The notes below the pieces were generated by a model that was not told the DNA's origin, searched no databases, and was given only the letters and a program-made list of their open reading frames with translations. A DNA stretch of 64,000 bases from NCBI GenBank assembly GCA_913053875.1, contig CAJXGN010000012.1, positions 18,869-82,868 on the forward strand. The letters are read 5' to 3'. This DNA is from an uncultured Agromyces sp. (GTDB lineage Bacteria > Actinomycetota > Actinomycetes > Actinomycetales > Microbacteriaceae). Every line of letters starts with the position of its first letter. Position 1 is the stretch's first letter. Both the position numbers and the translations under genes were made by a program. Below, one piece after another: positions 27,735 through 36,731 of this stretch.

Positions 27735-28750
27735 TGGCCAGTCGGCTCACCACCTTCGGCAACGACCTCTACACGGGGAAGCGCTCGTTCAACTTCGTCG
27801 GCGGTCGCCGCAAGTGGTACACGATCGCGGCGGTGCTGATCATCCTCTCCGTGCTCGTGCCCGTCTTCCGCGGCTTCAACTTCGGCATCGAGTTCCGCGG
27901 CGGTTCGCAGTTCCTCATCTCGAACGTGGCCGAGGCCACGCAGGAGCCCGCGATCGACGCCGTGGCGTCGGTCGTCCCGGACGCCGTCGCGCGCGTGACG
28001 ATCGTCGGCGAGGACGGCGTGCGGGTCCAGACCGACCAGCTCGAGGCCGCCGAGACCCGTGAGGTCACGGCTGCCCTCGCCGAGGCGTACGACGTGCCCG
28101 AGTCGGAGATCACGTCGTCGTTCGTCGGCGCGAGCTGGGGCGAGGACGTCACGCGGCAGGCCATCATCGGACTCATCGCGTTCCTGTTGTTCGCGGCGAT
28201 CTTCATGGCGGTGTACTTCCGCACCTGGAAGATGTCGGCCGCGGCCATCCTGTCGCTGTTCGCCGACCTGGTGGTGACGGCGGGCATCTACGCCGCCAGC
28301 GGGTTCGAGGTGTCGCCGGCCGCCATGATCGGCCTGCTCACGATCCTCAGCTACTCGCTCTATGACACGGTCGTGGTCTTCGACAAGATCCGCGAGAACA
28401 CGTCCTGGGAGGGCGACGAGTCCCGGCGCACATTCCCGGAGTCCGTCAACCTGGCGGTCAACCAGACCCTCGTCCGTTCGATCAACACGAGCGTGGTGGC
28501 GGCGCTGCCGGTCGCGGCGATCCTCTTCATCGGCGCGTTCGTGCTCGGTGCGGACACGCTGCGCGACATCTCCCTCGCCCTGCTCATCGGCATCCTCGTC
28601 GGCACCTGGTCGACCGTGTTCATCGCGGCGCCCATGTACTCGCAGTTCCGCGAGGGCGAGCCGGCGATCAAGCGCCACGACGAGCGCGTCCTGAAGGAGC
28701 GCGGCCAGGCGACCGGTTCGCAGGAGGAGCCCGCGGCGGTGGGTTCCTGA
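27734..28750 (+). CDS. secF: Protein translocase subunit SecF
   Basis: Partner of SecD, 338 residues, six membrane segments. The family motifs GFNFGIEFRGGSQF near residue 47 and LSYSLYDTVVVFDKIREN near 205 are intact. The C-terminal 35 residues are charged and probably cytoplasmic. ATG at 27734 overlaps the secD stop by one base pair of codons (TGATGG), giving equal expression. Confidence 0.97.
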   Translation: MASRLTTFGNDLYTGKRSFNFVGGRRKWYTIAAVLIILSVLVPVFRGFNFGIEFRGGSQFLISNVAEATQEPAIDAVASVVPDAVARVTIVGEDGVRVQTDQLEAAETREVTAALAEAYDVPESEITSSFVGASWGEDVTRQAIIGLIAFLLFAAIFMAVYFRTWKMSAAAILSLFADLVVTAGIYAASGFEVSPAAMIGLLTILSYSLYDTVVVFDKIRENTSWEGDESRRTFPESVNLAVNQTLVRSINTSVVAALPVAAILFIGAFVLGADTLRDISLALLIGILVGTWSTVFIAAPMYSQFREGEPAIKRHDERVLKERGQATGSQEEPAAVGS

Positions 28751-28828
28751 CCGGCGCCCGCGTCCGTCGCGCGCCCGCGTTCGTCCTCGCCGCGCCGCAG
28801 CGGTGATAATGAAGGCGGAGGTGGTGCG

Positions 28829-31090
28829 ATGGTGAGCGAGTCACCCGTCGCGACGGGCAACCCGTCGCTGCGCCGCCTCGTGCCGCGCATCTTCTCGAAG
28901 GCGCAGCCCTCGGGGGCGGTCGACACGCTGCTGCGCACGGTGCGGATGCACCACCCGAAGGCCGACCTGGCCGTCATCGAACGCGCCCACGCGGTCGCGG
29001 AGCGCGCGCACGACGGCCAGAAGCGCAAGAGCGGCGAGCCGTACATCACGCACCCGATCGCGGTCGCGCAGATCCTCGCCGACCTCGGCATCGGGTCGAA
29101 GACGGTGGCCGCGGCCCTGCTGCACGACACCGTCGAGGACACCGAGTACCGCCTCGACGAGCTGCGCGACGACTTCGGCGACGAGATCGCCATGCTCGTC
29201 GACGGCGTGACCAAGCTCGACAAGGTCAAGTACGGCGACTCGACGCAGGCCGAGACCGTCCGCAAGATGATCGTGGCGATGTCGAAGGACATCCGCGTGC
29301 TCATCATCAAGCTGGCGGACCGACTGCACAACGCGCGCACGTGGGGCTTCGTGCCCGCGGCATCCGCCACCCGCAAGGCCACCGAGACGCTCGAGATCTA
29401 CGCGCCGCTCGCGCACCGGCTCGGCATCCAGACCATCAAGTGGGAGCTCGAAGACCTCAGCTTCGCCGTGCTCTACCCGAAGCTGTACGCCGAGATCGAG
29501 AGCCTCGTGCGGCAGCGCACCCCGCAGCGCGAGGAGTTCGTCCAGACCGTCATCGACCTGGTCAACGACGACCTGAAGGCGGCGCGCATCCGCGGCAAGG
29601 TGGTCGGCCGGCCGAAGCAGTACTACTCGATCTACCAGAAGATGATCGTGCGCGGGCGCGAGTTCGACGAGATCTACGACCTCGTCGGCATCCGCGTGCT
29701 CGTGAACTCGGTGCGCGACTGCTACGCCGTGCTCGGCGCCATCCACGCGCGCTGGACGCCGTTGCCGGGCCGGTTCAAGGACTACATCGCGACGCCGAAG
29801 TTCAACCTGTACCAGTCGCTGCACACCACCGTGATCGGCCCCAAGGGCCGCGCGGTCGAGATCCAGATCCGCACGCACGAGATGCACCAGCGCGCCGAGT
29901 ACGGCGTGGCCGCGCACTGGAAGTACAAGGAGCAGGTCAACGGCAAGGCGACCGACCAGAAGGCGGTCGGCGACGCCGACATGGCGTGGCTCGCGCACAT
30001 CTCGGACTGGCAGGCGGAGACCGCCGACCCGGGCGAGTTCCTCGACTCGCTGCGCTACGAGATCGGCGCGAAGGAGGTCTACGTCTTCACGCCAAAGGGC
30101 CGGGTGATCGGCCTCCCGGCCGGTGCGACCCCGATCGACTTCGCGTACGCCGTGCACACCGAGGTCGGGCACCGCACGATGGGCGCAAAGGTCAACGGTC
30201 GGCTCGTGCCGCTCGAGACGCAGCTCACGAGCGGTGACGTGGTCGAGGTCTTCACGTCGAAGAACCCCGACTCCGGCCCCAGCCAGGACTGGCTGAACTT
30301 CGTCAAGTCGCCCCGGGCGCGCAACAAGATCCGCCAGTGGTTCACGAAGGAGCGCCGCGACGAGGCGATCGAGCAGGGGCGCGACTCGATCGCGCGCGCG
30401 ATGCGCAAGCAGAACCTGCCGCTGCAGAAGCTCATGGGTCAGGACTCGTTCGCCGAGGTCGCCGCCCAACTGCGCTACGAGGACGTCAGCTCGCTCTACG
30501 CGGCCGTTGGCGAGGGGCACATCTCGACCCAGTCGGTGCTCGAGAAGGTCATCTCCCTCGTGCGCGACGAGGACGAGGACGAGACCCCCGACGTACCGCT
30601 CGCGAACATGCCGCGCCCGTCGTCGGTGTCGCGCACGTCCGACTCGGGCGTGCTCGTGCGCGGCGCGCCCGACATCCTCGTCAAGCTCGCGCGCTGCTGC
30701 ACGCCCGTGCCGGGCGACGAGATCGTCGGGTTCATCACGCGCGGCTCCGGCGTCTCGGTGCACCAGGCGTCGTGCCACAACGTGCAGGGCCTGCTGCGCG
30801 AGCCGGAGCGCATGATCGACGTCGAGTGGGCGCCGAGCTCGAAGGGCGTCTTCCTGGTGCAGATCCAGATCGAGGCGCTCGACCGCGGGGGCCTGCTGTC
30901 CGACGTGACCCGCGTGCTCAGCGAGCACCACGTGAACATCCTGTCGGCCACGGTCTCCACGTCGACCGATCGCCTCGCGATCAGCAAGTTCGTCTTCGAG
31001 ATGGGCGATACGACCCACCTCGACCGGGTGCTGAACGCGGTGCGGCGCATCGACGCGGTCTACGACGTCTACCGCGTGAGCGACGGCTGA
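28829..31090 (+). CDS. rel: Bifunctional (p)ppGpp synthetase/hydrolase
   Basis: Stringent-response enzyme of 753 residues. The HD hydrolase domain lies at about 55-165 with ALLHDTVEDTEY and KLADRLHNART, both needed for ppGpp breakdown. The synthetase domain at about 235-345 has GRPKQYYSIYQKM and YDLVGIRVLV. TGS (YVFTPKGRVIGLPAG, about 420-480) and C-terminal ACT (about 670-745) domains are present. All key motifs for both activities are intact. ATG at 28829 follows GGAGG, and GATAAT near 28805 is a possible -10 box. It overlaps the end of a convergent gene by 22 bases. Confidence 0.96.
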   Translation: MVSESPVATGNPSLRRLVPRIFSKAQPSGAVDTLLRTVRMHHPKADLAVIERAHAVAERAHDGQKRKSGEPYITHPIAVAQILADLGIGSKTVAAALLHDTVEDTEYRLDELRDDFGDEIAMLVDGVTKLDKVKYGDSTQAETVRKMIVAMSKDIRVLIIKLADRLHNARTWGFVPAASATRKATETLEIYAPLAHRLGIQTIKWELEDLSFAVLYPKLYAEIESLVRQRTPQREEFVQTVIDLVNDDLKAARIRGKVVGRPKQYYSIYQKMIVRGREFDEIYDLVGIRVLVNSVRDCYAVLGAIHARWTPLPGRFKDYIATPKFNLYQSLHTTVIGPKGRAVEIQIRTHEMHQRAEYGVAAHWKYKEQVNGKATDQKAVGDADMAWLAHISDWQAETADPGEFLDSLRYEIGAKEVYVFTPKGRVIGLPAGATPIDFAYAVHTEVGHRTMGAKVNGRLVPLETQLTSGDVVEVFTSKNPDSGPSQDWLNFVKSPRARNKIRQWFTKERRDEAIEQGRDSIARAMRKQNLPLQKLMGQDSFAEVAAQLRYEDVSSLYAAVGEGHISTQSVLEKVISLVRDEDEDETPDVPLANMPRPSSVSRTSDSGVLVRGAPDILVKLARCCTPVPGDEIVGFITRGSGVSVHQASCHNVQGLLREPERMIDVEWAPSSKGVFLVQIQIEALDRGGLLSDVTRVLSEHHVNILSATVSTSTDRLAISKFVFEMGDTTHLDRVLNAVRRIDAVYDVYRVSDG

Positions 31091-31653
31091 CGCGACGCCG
31101 GATCGTCGGCGCGCGCGAGGGCCTCGGCCACGCGGGCCAGCACGATCCGCTTGCCGGGCAGCCGGCGGCGGGCGTCGACCCGTGCGCGGAACTCGGCGAG
31201 GCCGATCCCGGCGTCCGCGAGCAGCCGGAACGCGGCGGCACCGTGCGCGGGGAGGTCCGGCGCCGAGCGAAGCAGGTCGAAGGCCGTCCGCTCGGGGGTC
31301 GTGGCCGCCGCCGGGCCCCATCGCACGACCTCGGCCTCGTCGAGCTGCAGTTCGCTCAGCTCGCATCGCACGGTCGGGTCGTTGCCGCGTCGCGCCCCGA
31401 TCCGCACGCACACCTGCGGCACCGGGGGAGCGGCCGGGATCGCCCCGTGCACCCAGGCCGCGGTCATCCGGGCGGCGATGACGTCGCGGCCCACGGCGAG
31501 GCGCACGGAGCGTGCACGCTGCTCGGGGCGGTCGGGCTCGTCGATGGGCGCCCAGCCCGCGGGCAGCGCCATCACCTCGCCGTCGATGCGCAGGGCGCAC
31601 AGCTCCGCGAGCGGCAGGTCGTCGGCGGAAAGCAGGGAGGGGAGCCGGCTCAT
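31069..31653 (-). CDS. AbiEi-like (type IV antitoxin family) protein, solitary
   Basis: Protein of about 194 residues. The N-terminal LLSADDLPLAELCALRIDGEV and the later TPERTAFDLLRSAP segment resemble proteins annotated as AbiEi-type antitoxins in actinobacteria, which carry a DNA-binding part and a C-terminal antitoxin domain. No AbiEii nucleotidyltransferase gene is nearby, so a toxin-antitoxin role is not supported here. The start is placed at ATG 31653; a longer frame to 31776 lacks support. The 3' end overlaps rel on the opposite strand. The family call is tentative. Confidence 0.55.
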   Translation of the reverse strand: MSRLPSLLSADDLPLAELCALRIDGEVMALPAGWAPIDEPDRPEQRARSVRLAVGRDVIAARMTAAWVHGAIPAAPPVPQVCVRIGARRGNDPTVRCELSELQLDEAEVVRWGPAAATTPERTAFDLLRSAPDLPAHGAAAFRLLADAGIGLAEFRARVDARRRLPGKRIVLARVAEALARADDPASRQPSLTR

Positions 31654-31751
31654 GCCCTCATCGTGGCGGGTCGGCGTGCGCGCGGCAGGGTCGGTCGCCC
31701 GACTGTGGAGAGACGATCGACGACGCGCCTGTGGAGGAGCCGGCGCTCGGG

Positions 31752-32984
31752 TCAGCCCGCGATGGCCTTGAGCCACGCCTTCCGGGCGGAGAGCGCCTCC
31801 TCGGCCTCTGCGACGGCCTTCTCGTCCTTCCGCGAACGCGCGTCCTCGAGGTCCGCCTCGAGCTGCTCGATGGCCTCCTCGAGCTGACCGGCGAGTCCCT
31901 CGGAACGTGCCTTCTTCTCGGGGTCCTCACGCTCCCAGCGCTCGTCCTCGAGGGCGCGCACGGCGTTCTCGATCTTCCGCAGCCGGTCCTCGACGGTGCG
32001 CAGCTGCGCACGGGGCACCTTGCCGATGTCGTCCCAGCGGCGCTGGAGGTCGGTGAGGGTCGCGCGCGCCTTCGCGGCATCCTTCGCCTTCAGCAGCGGC
32101 TCGGCCTCGTCGAGCAGTGCCAGCTTCGCGGTGAGGTTCTCCTCGAACTCGGCGTTCTCGCGCGCGTCGACCTCGGCCTTCGCCTGGAAGAGCACGTCGC
32201 CCGCGGTCTTGAACCGGGCCCAGAGGGCGTCGTCCTGCTTCTTGCCCGCGCGGCCGGCGCGCTTCCACTCGTCGAGCAGGTTGCGGTACTCGGGGATGCC
32301 GTCGGCGCCGCGAGGTGCGAGCTGCTCCGCGCGCTCGATCAGTCGCTGCTTCGCAGCGCGCACCTCCCGGTGCGACGCGTCGAGCTCGGCGAAGAAGGCC
32401 TTGCGGTGGGTCTCGACGGTGGAACGGGCGGCGCGGAACCGCTTCCAGAGCTCGTTGGCCTGCCCCTTGGGGAGCCGGGGCCCCTCCTGCTGGTGCTTCT
32501 GCCAGCGTGCGAAGAGCGAGTCCAGGGTCGCGGTCGCCTGCTTCCACTGCGTCTTGGCGGGGTCGGCGGCGGCGAGGGCCTCGGCCTCCTCGACGATCGC
32601 GGTGCGCTCGGCGATGGCCGCCTCGAGTGCCTCGGCCGCTTCGGCCTTCTGCTGCTCGGTCTGCTCGCCGACGGTGCCCGACAGGGCCTCCAGCCGGCTG
32701 CGCAGCGACGCGAGGTCGCCGACCGCGTTCGCCTCGGCGACGGTCTCCTGCAGGTGGGCGACGGCCTTCGCGACGTCGGCGGCGGACGCGCCGGCGCGCG
32801 AGCGCTGCTCGAGCAGGGTCACCTGCCCCGCGAGGTCGGAGTACTTGCGCTCGAAGTAGGCGAGCGCCTCCTCGGGGGTGCCGTCGGGATACTGGCCGAC
32901 GGCGCGCTCGCCGTCACCGTCCGTGACGTACACGGTGCCGGTCTCGTCGACGCGACCCCACTGCTGCTGATCTGATTGAGACAC
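31752..32984 (-). CDS. DUF349 repeat protein
   Basis: Protein of 410 residues, almost entirely helical and highly charged. Repeats of the DUF349 type recur at about residues 135-345, each with a tryptophan-centred WKRFRAARS or LWARFKTAGDVLF motif. Long coiled-coil stretches are likely. The biochemical role is unknown; the gene is commonly found beside rel and a cyclophilin in actinobacteria, as here. The start is GTG at 32984 after AGGTGAGG; an upstream ATG at 33035 lacks a site. Confidence 0.86.
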   Translation of the reverse strand: MSQSDQQQWGRVDETGTVYVTDGDGERAVGQYPDGTPEEALAYFERKYSDLAGQVTLLEQRSRAGASAADVAKAVAHLQETVAEANAVGDLASLRSRLEALSGTVGEQTEQQKAEAAEALEAAIAERTAIVEEAEALAAADPAKTQWKQATATLDSLFARWQKHQQEGPRLPKGQANELWKRFRAARSTVETHRKAFFAELDASHREVRAAKQRLIERAEQLAPRGADGIPEYRNLLDEWKRAGRAGKKQDDALWARFKTAGDVLFQAKAEVDARENAEFEENLTAKLALLDEAEPLLKAKDAAKARATLTDLQRRWDDIGKVPRAQLRTVEDRLRKIENAVRALEDERWEREDPEKKARSEGLAGQLEEAIEQLEADLEDARSRKDEKAVAEAEEALSARKAWLKAIAG

Positions 32985-33071
32985 GGCCTCACCTTGTCGG
33001 AACTCCCGGCGCCGCAGGAGCGGCGACGCCGGCATCCAGCCTATTGCACCGCCACGGGGCGGTTTTCGACG

Positions 33072-33866
33072 TTACTGGATCGTGAACGCGGTGATCGTCG
33101 TCGGCACCGCTGGGGCGCCGTCGGTCGCCCCGCCCTCGGCGCCCGCGTCGGTGATGGACGCCCGCAGGTCGTCGAGCCCGTCGGTCACCCGGCCGATGAC
33201 GGTGTACCCGCCCGCCTCGTCGGGCGTGAGCGTCGTGTCCTCGTAGACGATGAAGAACTGGCTGCCGTGGCTGTATCCGTCGAACGACTGCCGCGCCATG
33301 GCGATCGTGCCCGCGGGGTAGAGGCTGTCCTCGGGGTCGTTCTCGATGGGTCCGTAGCTGTAGCCGGGCCCGCCCGTTCCGTCGCCCACCGGGTCGCCGC
33401 ACTGGAGCACCCAGATCGTGCCGGCGGTGAGCCGATGGCAGGAGAGGCCGTCGTAGAAGCCCGACTGGATGAGCGAGACCTCGGATGCCACGGCCTGGGG
33501 CGCCGCCGCGCCGTCGAGCTCGATCGCGAGCTCCACGTCGTCGTTCAGCTCGAGCACGCCCGTCCAGGTGCGGCCCTCGGCGAGGTCGGGCGAAGGCACG
33601 TCGCCGACGTTCTCGCCCTCGGCCGCGGTCTCGGTCGGAGCCTCGGTGGCCTCGGCGGCGTCGGCCTCGACCGGTGCGCCCGGGCCGACGGAGAAGTACG
33701 CGATCTGCGCGACGGTCGCGAGCACCAGCACCACGACGAGCGCGGCCCCTGCGATCCAGTTGTCGCGCACCCGGCGGCGTTCCTTCTGCTCGTGCACGTG
33801 GCGCCGTGCGCGATAGGCGCGGAGGCGCTCCCGTTCGACGCGTTCCTGCGTGTTCTTCGCTGCCAC
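33072..33866 (-). CDS. Membrane-anchored cyclophilin-type peptidyl-prolyl isomerase
   Basis: Protein of 264 residues. A basic cytoplasmic N-terminus (about 1-36) is followed by one membrane segment (about 37-58), an acidic linker and a cyclophilin domain at about 100-264. Core motifs are FYDGLSCHRL, TIAMARQ and GSQFFIVYED; the usual tryptophan region is present in altered form. It probably helps fold exported proteins outside the membrane. It lies 87 bases upstream of the DUF349 gene on the same strand. TAGAGT near 33900 on the minus strand is a possible -10 box. Confidence 0.88.
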   Translation of the reverse strand: MAAKNTQERVERERLRAYRARRHVHEQKERRRVRDNWIAGAALVVVLVLATVAQIAYFSVGPGAPVEADAAEATEAPTETAAEGENVGDVPSPDLAEGRTWTGVLELNDDVELAIELDGAAAPQAVASEVSLIQSGFYDGLSCHRLTAGTIWVLQCGDPVGDGTGGPGYSYGPIENDPEDSLYPAGTIAMARQSFDGYSHGSQFFIVYEDTTLTPDEAGGYTVIGRVTDGLDDLRASITDAGAEGGATDGAPAVPTTITAFTIQ

Positions 33867-33957
33867 GGCGCTCCTCGTGCTCGACGGTCCGGATGCACTC
33901 TAGGCGAGGCATCCGCACGTGGCCAAGCGAGCGGGGCCCCGCGTCGGCGCCCGCGGT

Positions 33958-33963
33958 TACGCT
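33958..33963 (+). promoter_or_regulatory. -10 box of a probable leaderless rarA transcript
   Basis: TACGCT stands six bases before the ATG at 33970. No Shine-Dalgarno is present between them. Confidence 0.55.
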
Positions 33964-33969
33964 GGTCGC

Positions 33970-35385
33970 ATGGTCGAGTCCGCCCCGGGGCTGCGCTCCG
34001 GCGCGACGCCCCTCGCCGTGCGCATGCGTCCGACGAGCCTCGACGAGGTCGCCGGCCAGCGGCACCTGCTGACCCCCGGTTCCCCGCTCGTCGCGCTCGC
34101 AGACGACGCCTCCGGGCGATCGGGATCCGTGTCGGTCATCCTGTGGGGCCCGCCCGGCACCGGCAAGACGACGCTCGCCCAGGCGATCGCGCGCTCATCG
34201 GGTCGGCGGTTCGTGGAGCTCTCCGCCGTCTCTGCGGGCGTGAAGGACGTGCGGCAGGTCATGGAGGAGGCGCGCTCGAGCCGCGACCTCTACGGCGTCT
34301 CGACCGTGCTCTTCCTCGACGAGATCCACCGCTTCACGAAGGCGCAGCAGGACGCGCTGCTGCCGGGCGTCGAGAACGGCTGGGTCATCCTGGTCGCGGC
34401 GACCACGGAGAACCCGTCGTTCTCCGTGGTCTCCCCGCTGCTGTCCCGCTCGCTGCTCTTGACCCTCGAGCCGCTCGACGACGACGACCTCGGCGTGCTC
34501 GTCGACCGCGCGGTGGCCGACCCGCGCGGGCTCGGCGATGGGGTGGTGCTCGACCCCGAGGCGCGCGCAGCGCTCATCCGGCTCGCGTCGGGCGACGCCA
34601 GGCGCGCGCTGACGGCGCTCGAGGCGGCCTCGGTCACGGCCGCGAGCGAGCGCGCGGCGGAGGCATCCGGCGCCGATGACGACGACGAAGACGAGGGCGA
34701 GACGGATGCCCCCGAGTCGGCCGGTTCCGACGAGGACGCCGCGGAGGCGCGGCCCGTCATCACCGCCGAGCTGGTCGCCCGCGCGGTCGACCGGGCGCTG
34801 CTGCGCTACGACCGCAACGGCGACGAGCACTACGACGTGATCAGCGCCTTCATCAAGTCGGTGCGCGGGTCCGACGTCGACGCCGCGCTGCACTACCTCG
34901 CGCGCATGATCGAGGCGGGGGAGGACCCGCGCTTCATCGCGCGTCGCATCATCGTGCTGGCCTCGGAGGACATCGGCATGGCCGACCCCCAGGCGCTCCA
35001 GGTCGCGGTCGCCGCGGCCGACGCCGTGCAGTACATCGGCATGCCCGAGGGGCGCATCCCGCTCGCGCAGGCGGTCGTGCACCTCGCCACTGCGCCGAAG
35101 TCGAATGCGGCGTACCTCGGCATCGACCAGGCCATCGCCGACGTACGCGCGGGCCATGCCGGTCCCGTGCCCAAGCACCTGCGCGACGCGCATTACCCGG
35201 GTGCGAAGCGGCTCGGTCACGGCAAGGGCTACCGGTACCCGCACGACGAGCAGGCCGGTGTCGTGCGCCAGGACTACCTGCCCGAGGGGCTCGAGCGCGC
35301 CCGCTACTACCTGCCCGGCGACCACGGCAACGAGCGCGAGATCGCGGCGCGCCTCGAGCGCCTGCTGAAGATCGTCCGGGGATGA
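33970..35385 (+). CDS. rarA: Replication-associated recombination protein A (RarA/MgsA AAA+ ATPase)
   Basis: Clamp-loader-like ATPase of 471 residues that acts at stalled replication forks. Walker A is [10 protein letters not shown] near residue 60, Walker B is LFLDEIHRF near 114, and sensor 1 is ATTENPSF near 145. The C-terminal tetramerisation part contains [18 protein letters not shown] and [10 protein letters not shown]. An acidic low-complexity insert of about 29 residues (231-259) breaks the lid region and is unusual. The start is ATG at 33970, supported by the leaderless-type -10 box. Confidence 0.93.
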   Translation: MVESAPGLRSGATPLAVRMRPTSLDEVAGQRHLLTPGSPLVALADDASGRSGSVSVILWGPPGTGKTTLAQAIARSSGRRFVELSAVSAGVKDVRQVMEEARSSRDLYGVSTVLFLDEIHRFTKAQQDALLPGVENGWVILVAATTENPSFSVVSPLLSRSLLLTLEPLDDDDLGVLVDRAVADPRGLGDGVVLDPEARAALIRLASGDARRALTALEAASVTAASERAAEASGADDDDEDEGETDAPESAGSDEDAAEARPVITAELVARAVDRALLRYDRNGDEHYDVISAFIKSVRGSDVDAALHYLARMIEAGEDPRFIARRIIVLASEDIGMADPQALQVAVAAADAVQYIGMPEGRIPLAQAVVHLATAPKSNAAYLGIDQAIADVRAGHAGPVPKHLRDAHYPGAKRLGHGKGYRYPHDEQAGVVRQDYLPEGLERARYYLPGDHGNEREIAARLERLLKIVRG

Positions 35386-35587
35386 CGGGCCCGGTGCAGG
35401 CGGAGCATCCGCTTCGTGCTACCATCGATGCGGCCTGAAGCCAGGTCTCAGCGAGCGGCTGCGCGGAGATCCACGGCGAACGGATGCGACCTGTAGCCGG
35501 TCGCCCCCAGGCGAATCCCTCATACTTCCCTCCCGTGCGTCGCGCCCGGGAGTCCAACACGTACGAGCATCCCTCCGAAAGGAACCC

Positions 35588-36217
35588 GTGTCCACCACGT
35601 CACGCACCCGTAGCAAGACCCGCCTCTCGCGCGCCCTCGGCATCCCGCTGACCCCCAAGGCCGCGCGCCACATGGAGAAGCGCCCCTACGCACCGGGCGA
35701 GCACGGCCGCACCAAGCGCAAGGCCGACTCCGACTACGCCATCCGCCTCCGCGAGAAGCAGCGCCTCCGGGCCCAGTACGGCATCCGCGAGAAGCAGCTC
35801 CGCATCGCCTACAACGAGGCGAAGCGCACCGAGGGCGCCACCGGTGAGAACCTCGTCGAGCTGCTCGAGATGCGCCTCGACGCACTCGTGCTGCGTGCCG
35901 GCTTCGCCCGCACCATGGCGCAGGCCCGCCAGTTCGTCGTGCACCGCCACATCCTCGTCGACGGCAAGCTCGTCGACCGCCCCTCGTTCCGCGTGAAGCC
36001 GGGCCAGACCATCGGCGTCAAGACCCGCTCCGAGGGCACCGAGCCCTTCCAGGTCGCGGCCGCCGGCGGCCACGTCGACGTGCTCCCGAAGACCCCGGGC
36101 TACCTCGAGGTCGAGCTCGACACGCTGCAGGCGAAGCTCGTGCGTCGCCCGAAGCGCGCCGAGGTCCCCGTGACCTGCGAGGTCCAGCTGGTCGTCGAGT
36201 ACTACGCGGCTCGCTGA
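35588..36217 (+). CDS. rpsD: 30S ribosomal protein S4
   Basis: Small-subunit assembly protein of 209 residues that binds 16S rRNA. The S4 RNA-binding domain at about 95-155 has RLDALVLRAGFA and ARQFVVHRHILVDG. The N-terminus lacks the zinc cysteines of other S4 types, so this is the zinc-independent form. GTG at 35588 follows GAAAGGAA. It stands alone, outside the alpha operon, as in many Microbacteriaceae. The 202-base region before it has TACCAT near 35420 as a weak -10 box and no leader structure that I recognise. Confidence 0.97.
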   Translation: MSTTSRTRSKTRLSRALGIPLTPKAARHMEKRPYAPGEHGRTKRKADSDYAIRLREKQRLRAQYGIREKQLRIAYNEAKRTEGATGENLVELLEMRLDALVLRAGFARTMAQARQFVVHRHILVDGKLVDRPSFRVKPGQTIGVKTRSEGTEPFQVAAAGGHVDVLPKTPGYLEVELDTLQAKLVRRPKRAEVPVTCEVQLVVEYYAAR

Positions 36218-36234
36218 CCGACGCGTCTCCCGGA

Positions 36235-36262
36235 GGGGGTCGTGGCCTGCGCCACGGCCCCC
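36235..36262 (+). terminator. Terminator after rpsD
   Basis: Stem with outer arms GGGGG/CCCCC and inner GTGGC/GCCAC around loop CTGC, followed by TTCGTCGT. It lies 17 bases after the rpsD stop. Confidence 0.8.
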
Positions 36263-36385
36263 TTCGTCGTCTCCGTAACCCATCCGGCGAGGGTGTGCAA
36301 CCGGGTCGGCACGCGGATCGACGCCACTAGACTGGTCGTCGGCGCGCCGCGTCGCAGGCACACGAGCAGCAGTGAAGGAGACACT

Positions 36386-36670
36386 ATGAAGAACATCCTC
36401 TGGTTCACCGTCGGCGTCGCGGCCGGATTCGTCGCCGCGCATCAGGTCAACAAGACCCAGCAGGGCCAGGAGTTCTTCGCCACCGTCGACGCACGGGCGA
36501 AGGAGTTCGGCAAGGCCGTCGCAGACGGATACCACGCTCGGGAGGCCGAGCTGCGCGCGATGGTCGACGACGTCATGTCGAACGCCAAGGACGCCGCGGA
36601 CGAGGTCGCCGAGGAGGTCGCGGAGGCGGCCGAGGATGTCGCCGAGGCCGCGAAGGACGCGAAGTCCTAG
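36386..36670 (+). CDS. Small membrane-anchored acidic coiled-coil protein
   Basis: Protein of 94 residues. An N-terminal membrane segment (about 4-18, ILWFTVGVAAGFVAA) is followed by a helical part ending in a run of alternating Ala, Glu, Asp and Val, which suggests a coiled coil. No function is recognised. ATG at 36386 follows AAGGAG at a good distance, and TAGACT at 36328-36333 is a possible -10 box. The position between rpsD and alaS is seen in related genomes, from memory. It could be an envelope or cell-division accessory, but nothing shows it. Confidence 0.75.
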   Translation: MKNILWFTVGVAAGFVAAHQVNKTQQGQEFFATVDARAKEFGKAVADGYHAREAELRAMVDDVMSNAKDAADEVAEEVAEAAEDVAEAAKDAKS

Positions 36671-36692
36671 GCGAGCACCGCCGCACCATGAC

Positions 36693-36708
36693 ACCCGCGT
36701 GCGCGGGT
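36693..36708 (+). terminator. Small hairpin before alaS
   Basis: ACCCGC/GCGGGT arms around GTGC, 23 bases after the small membrane-protein gene. It is a weak terminator candidate and lies 24 bases before the alaS start. Confidence 0.4.
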
Positions 36709-36731
36709 GACGCACACCCCTGAACGGAACC

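Noticed and set aside
28841..31600. 919-residue open frame opposite to rel
   Set aside because: It has no recognisable domain, is antisense to an intact Rel protein and shows the composition of a mirror frame.
31069..31653. Complete type IV toxin-antitoxin or phage defence system
   Set aside because: Only an antitoxin-like protein is present; the flanking genes are rel and a DUF349 housekeeping-type gene.
35386..35587. S4-binding autoregulatory leader before rpsD
   Set aside because: I could not find a pseudoknot or conserved leader structure in the 202 bases.
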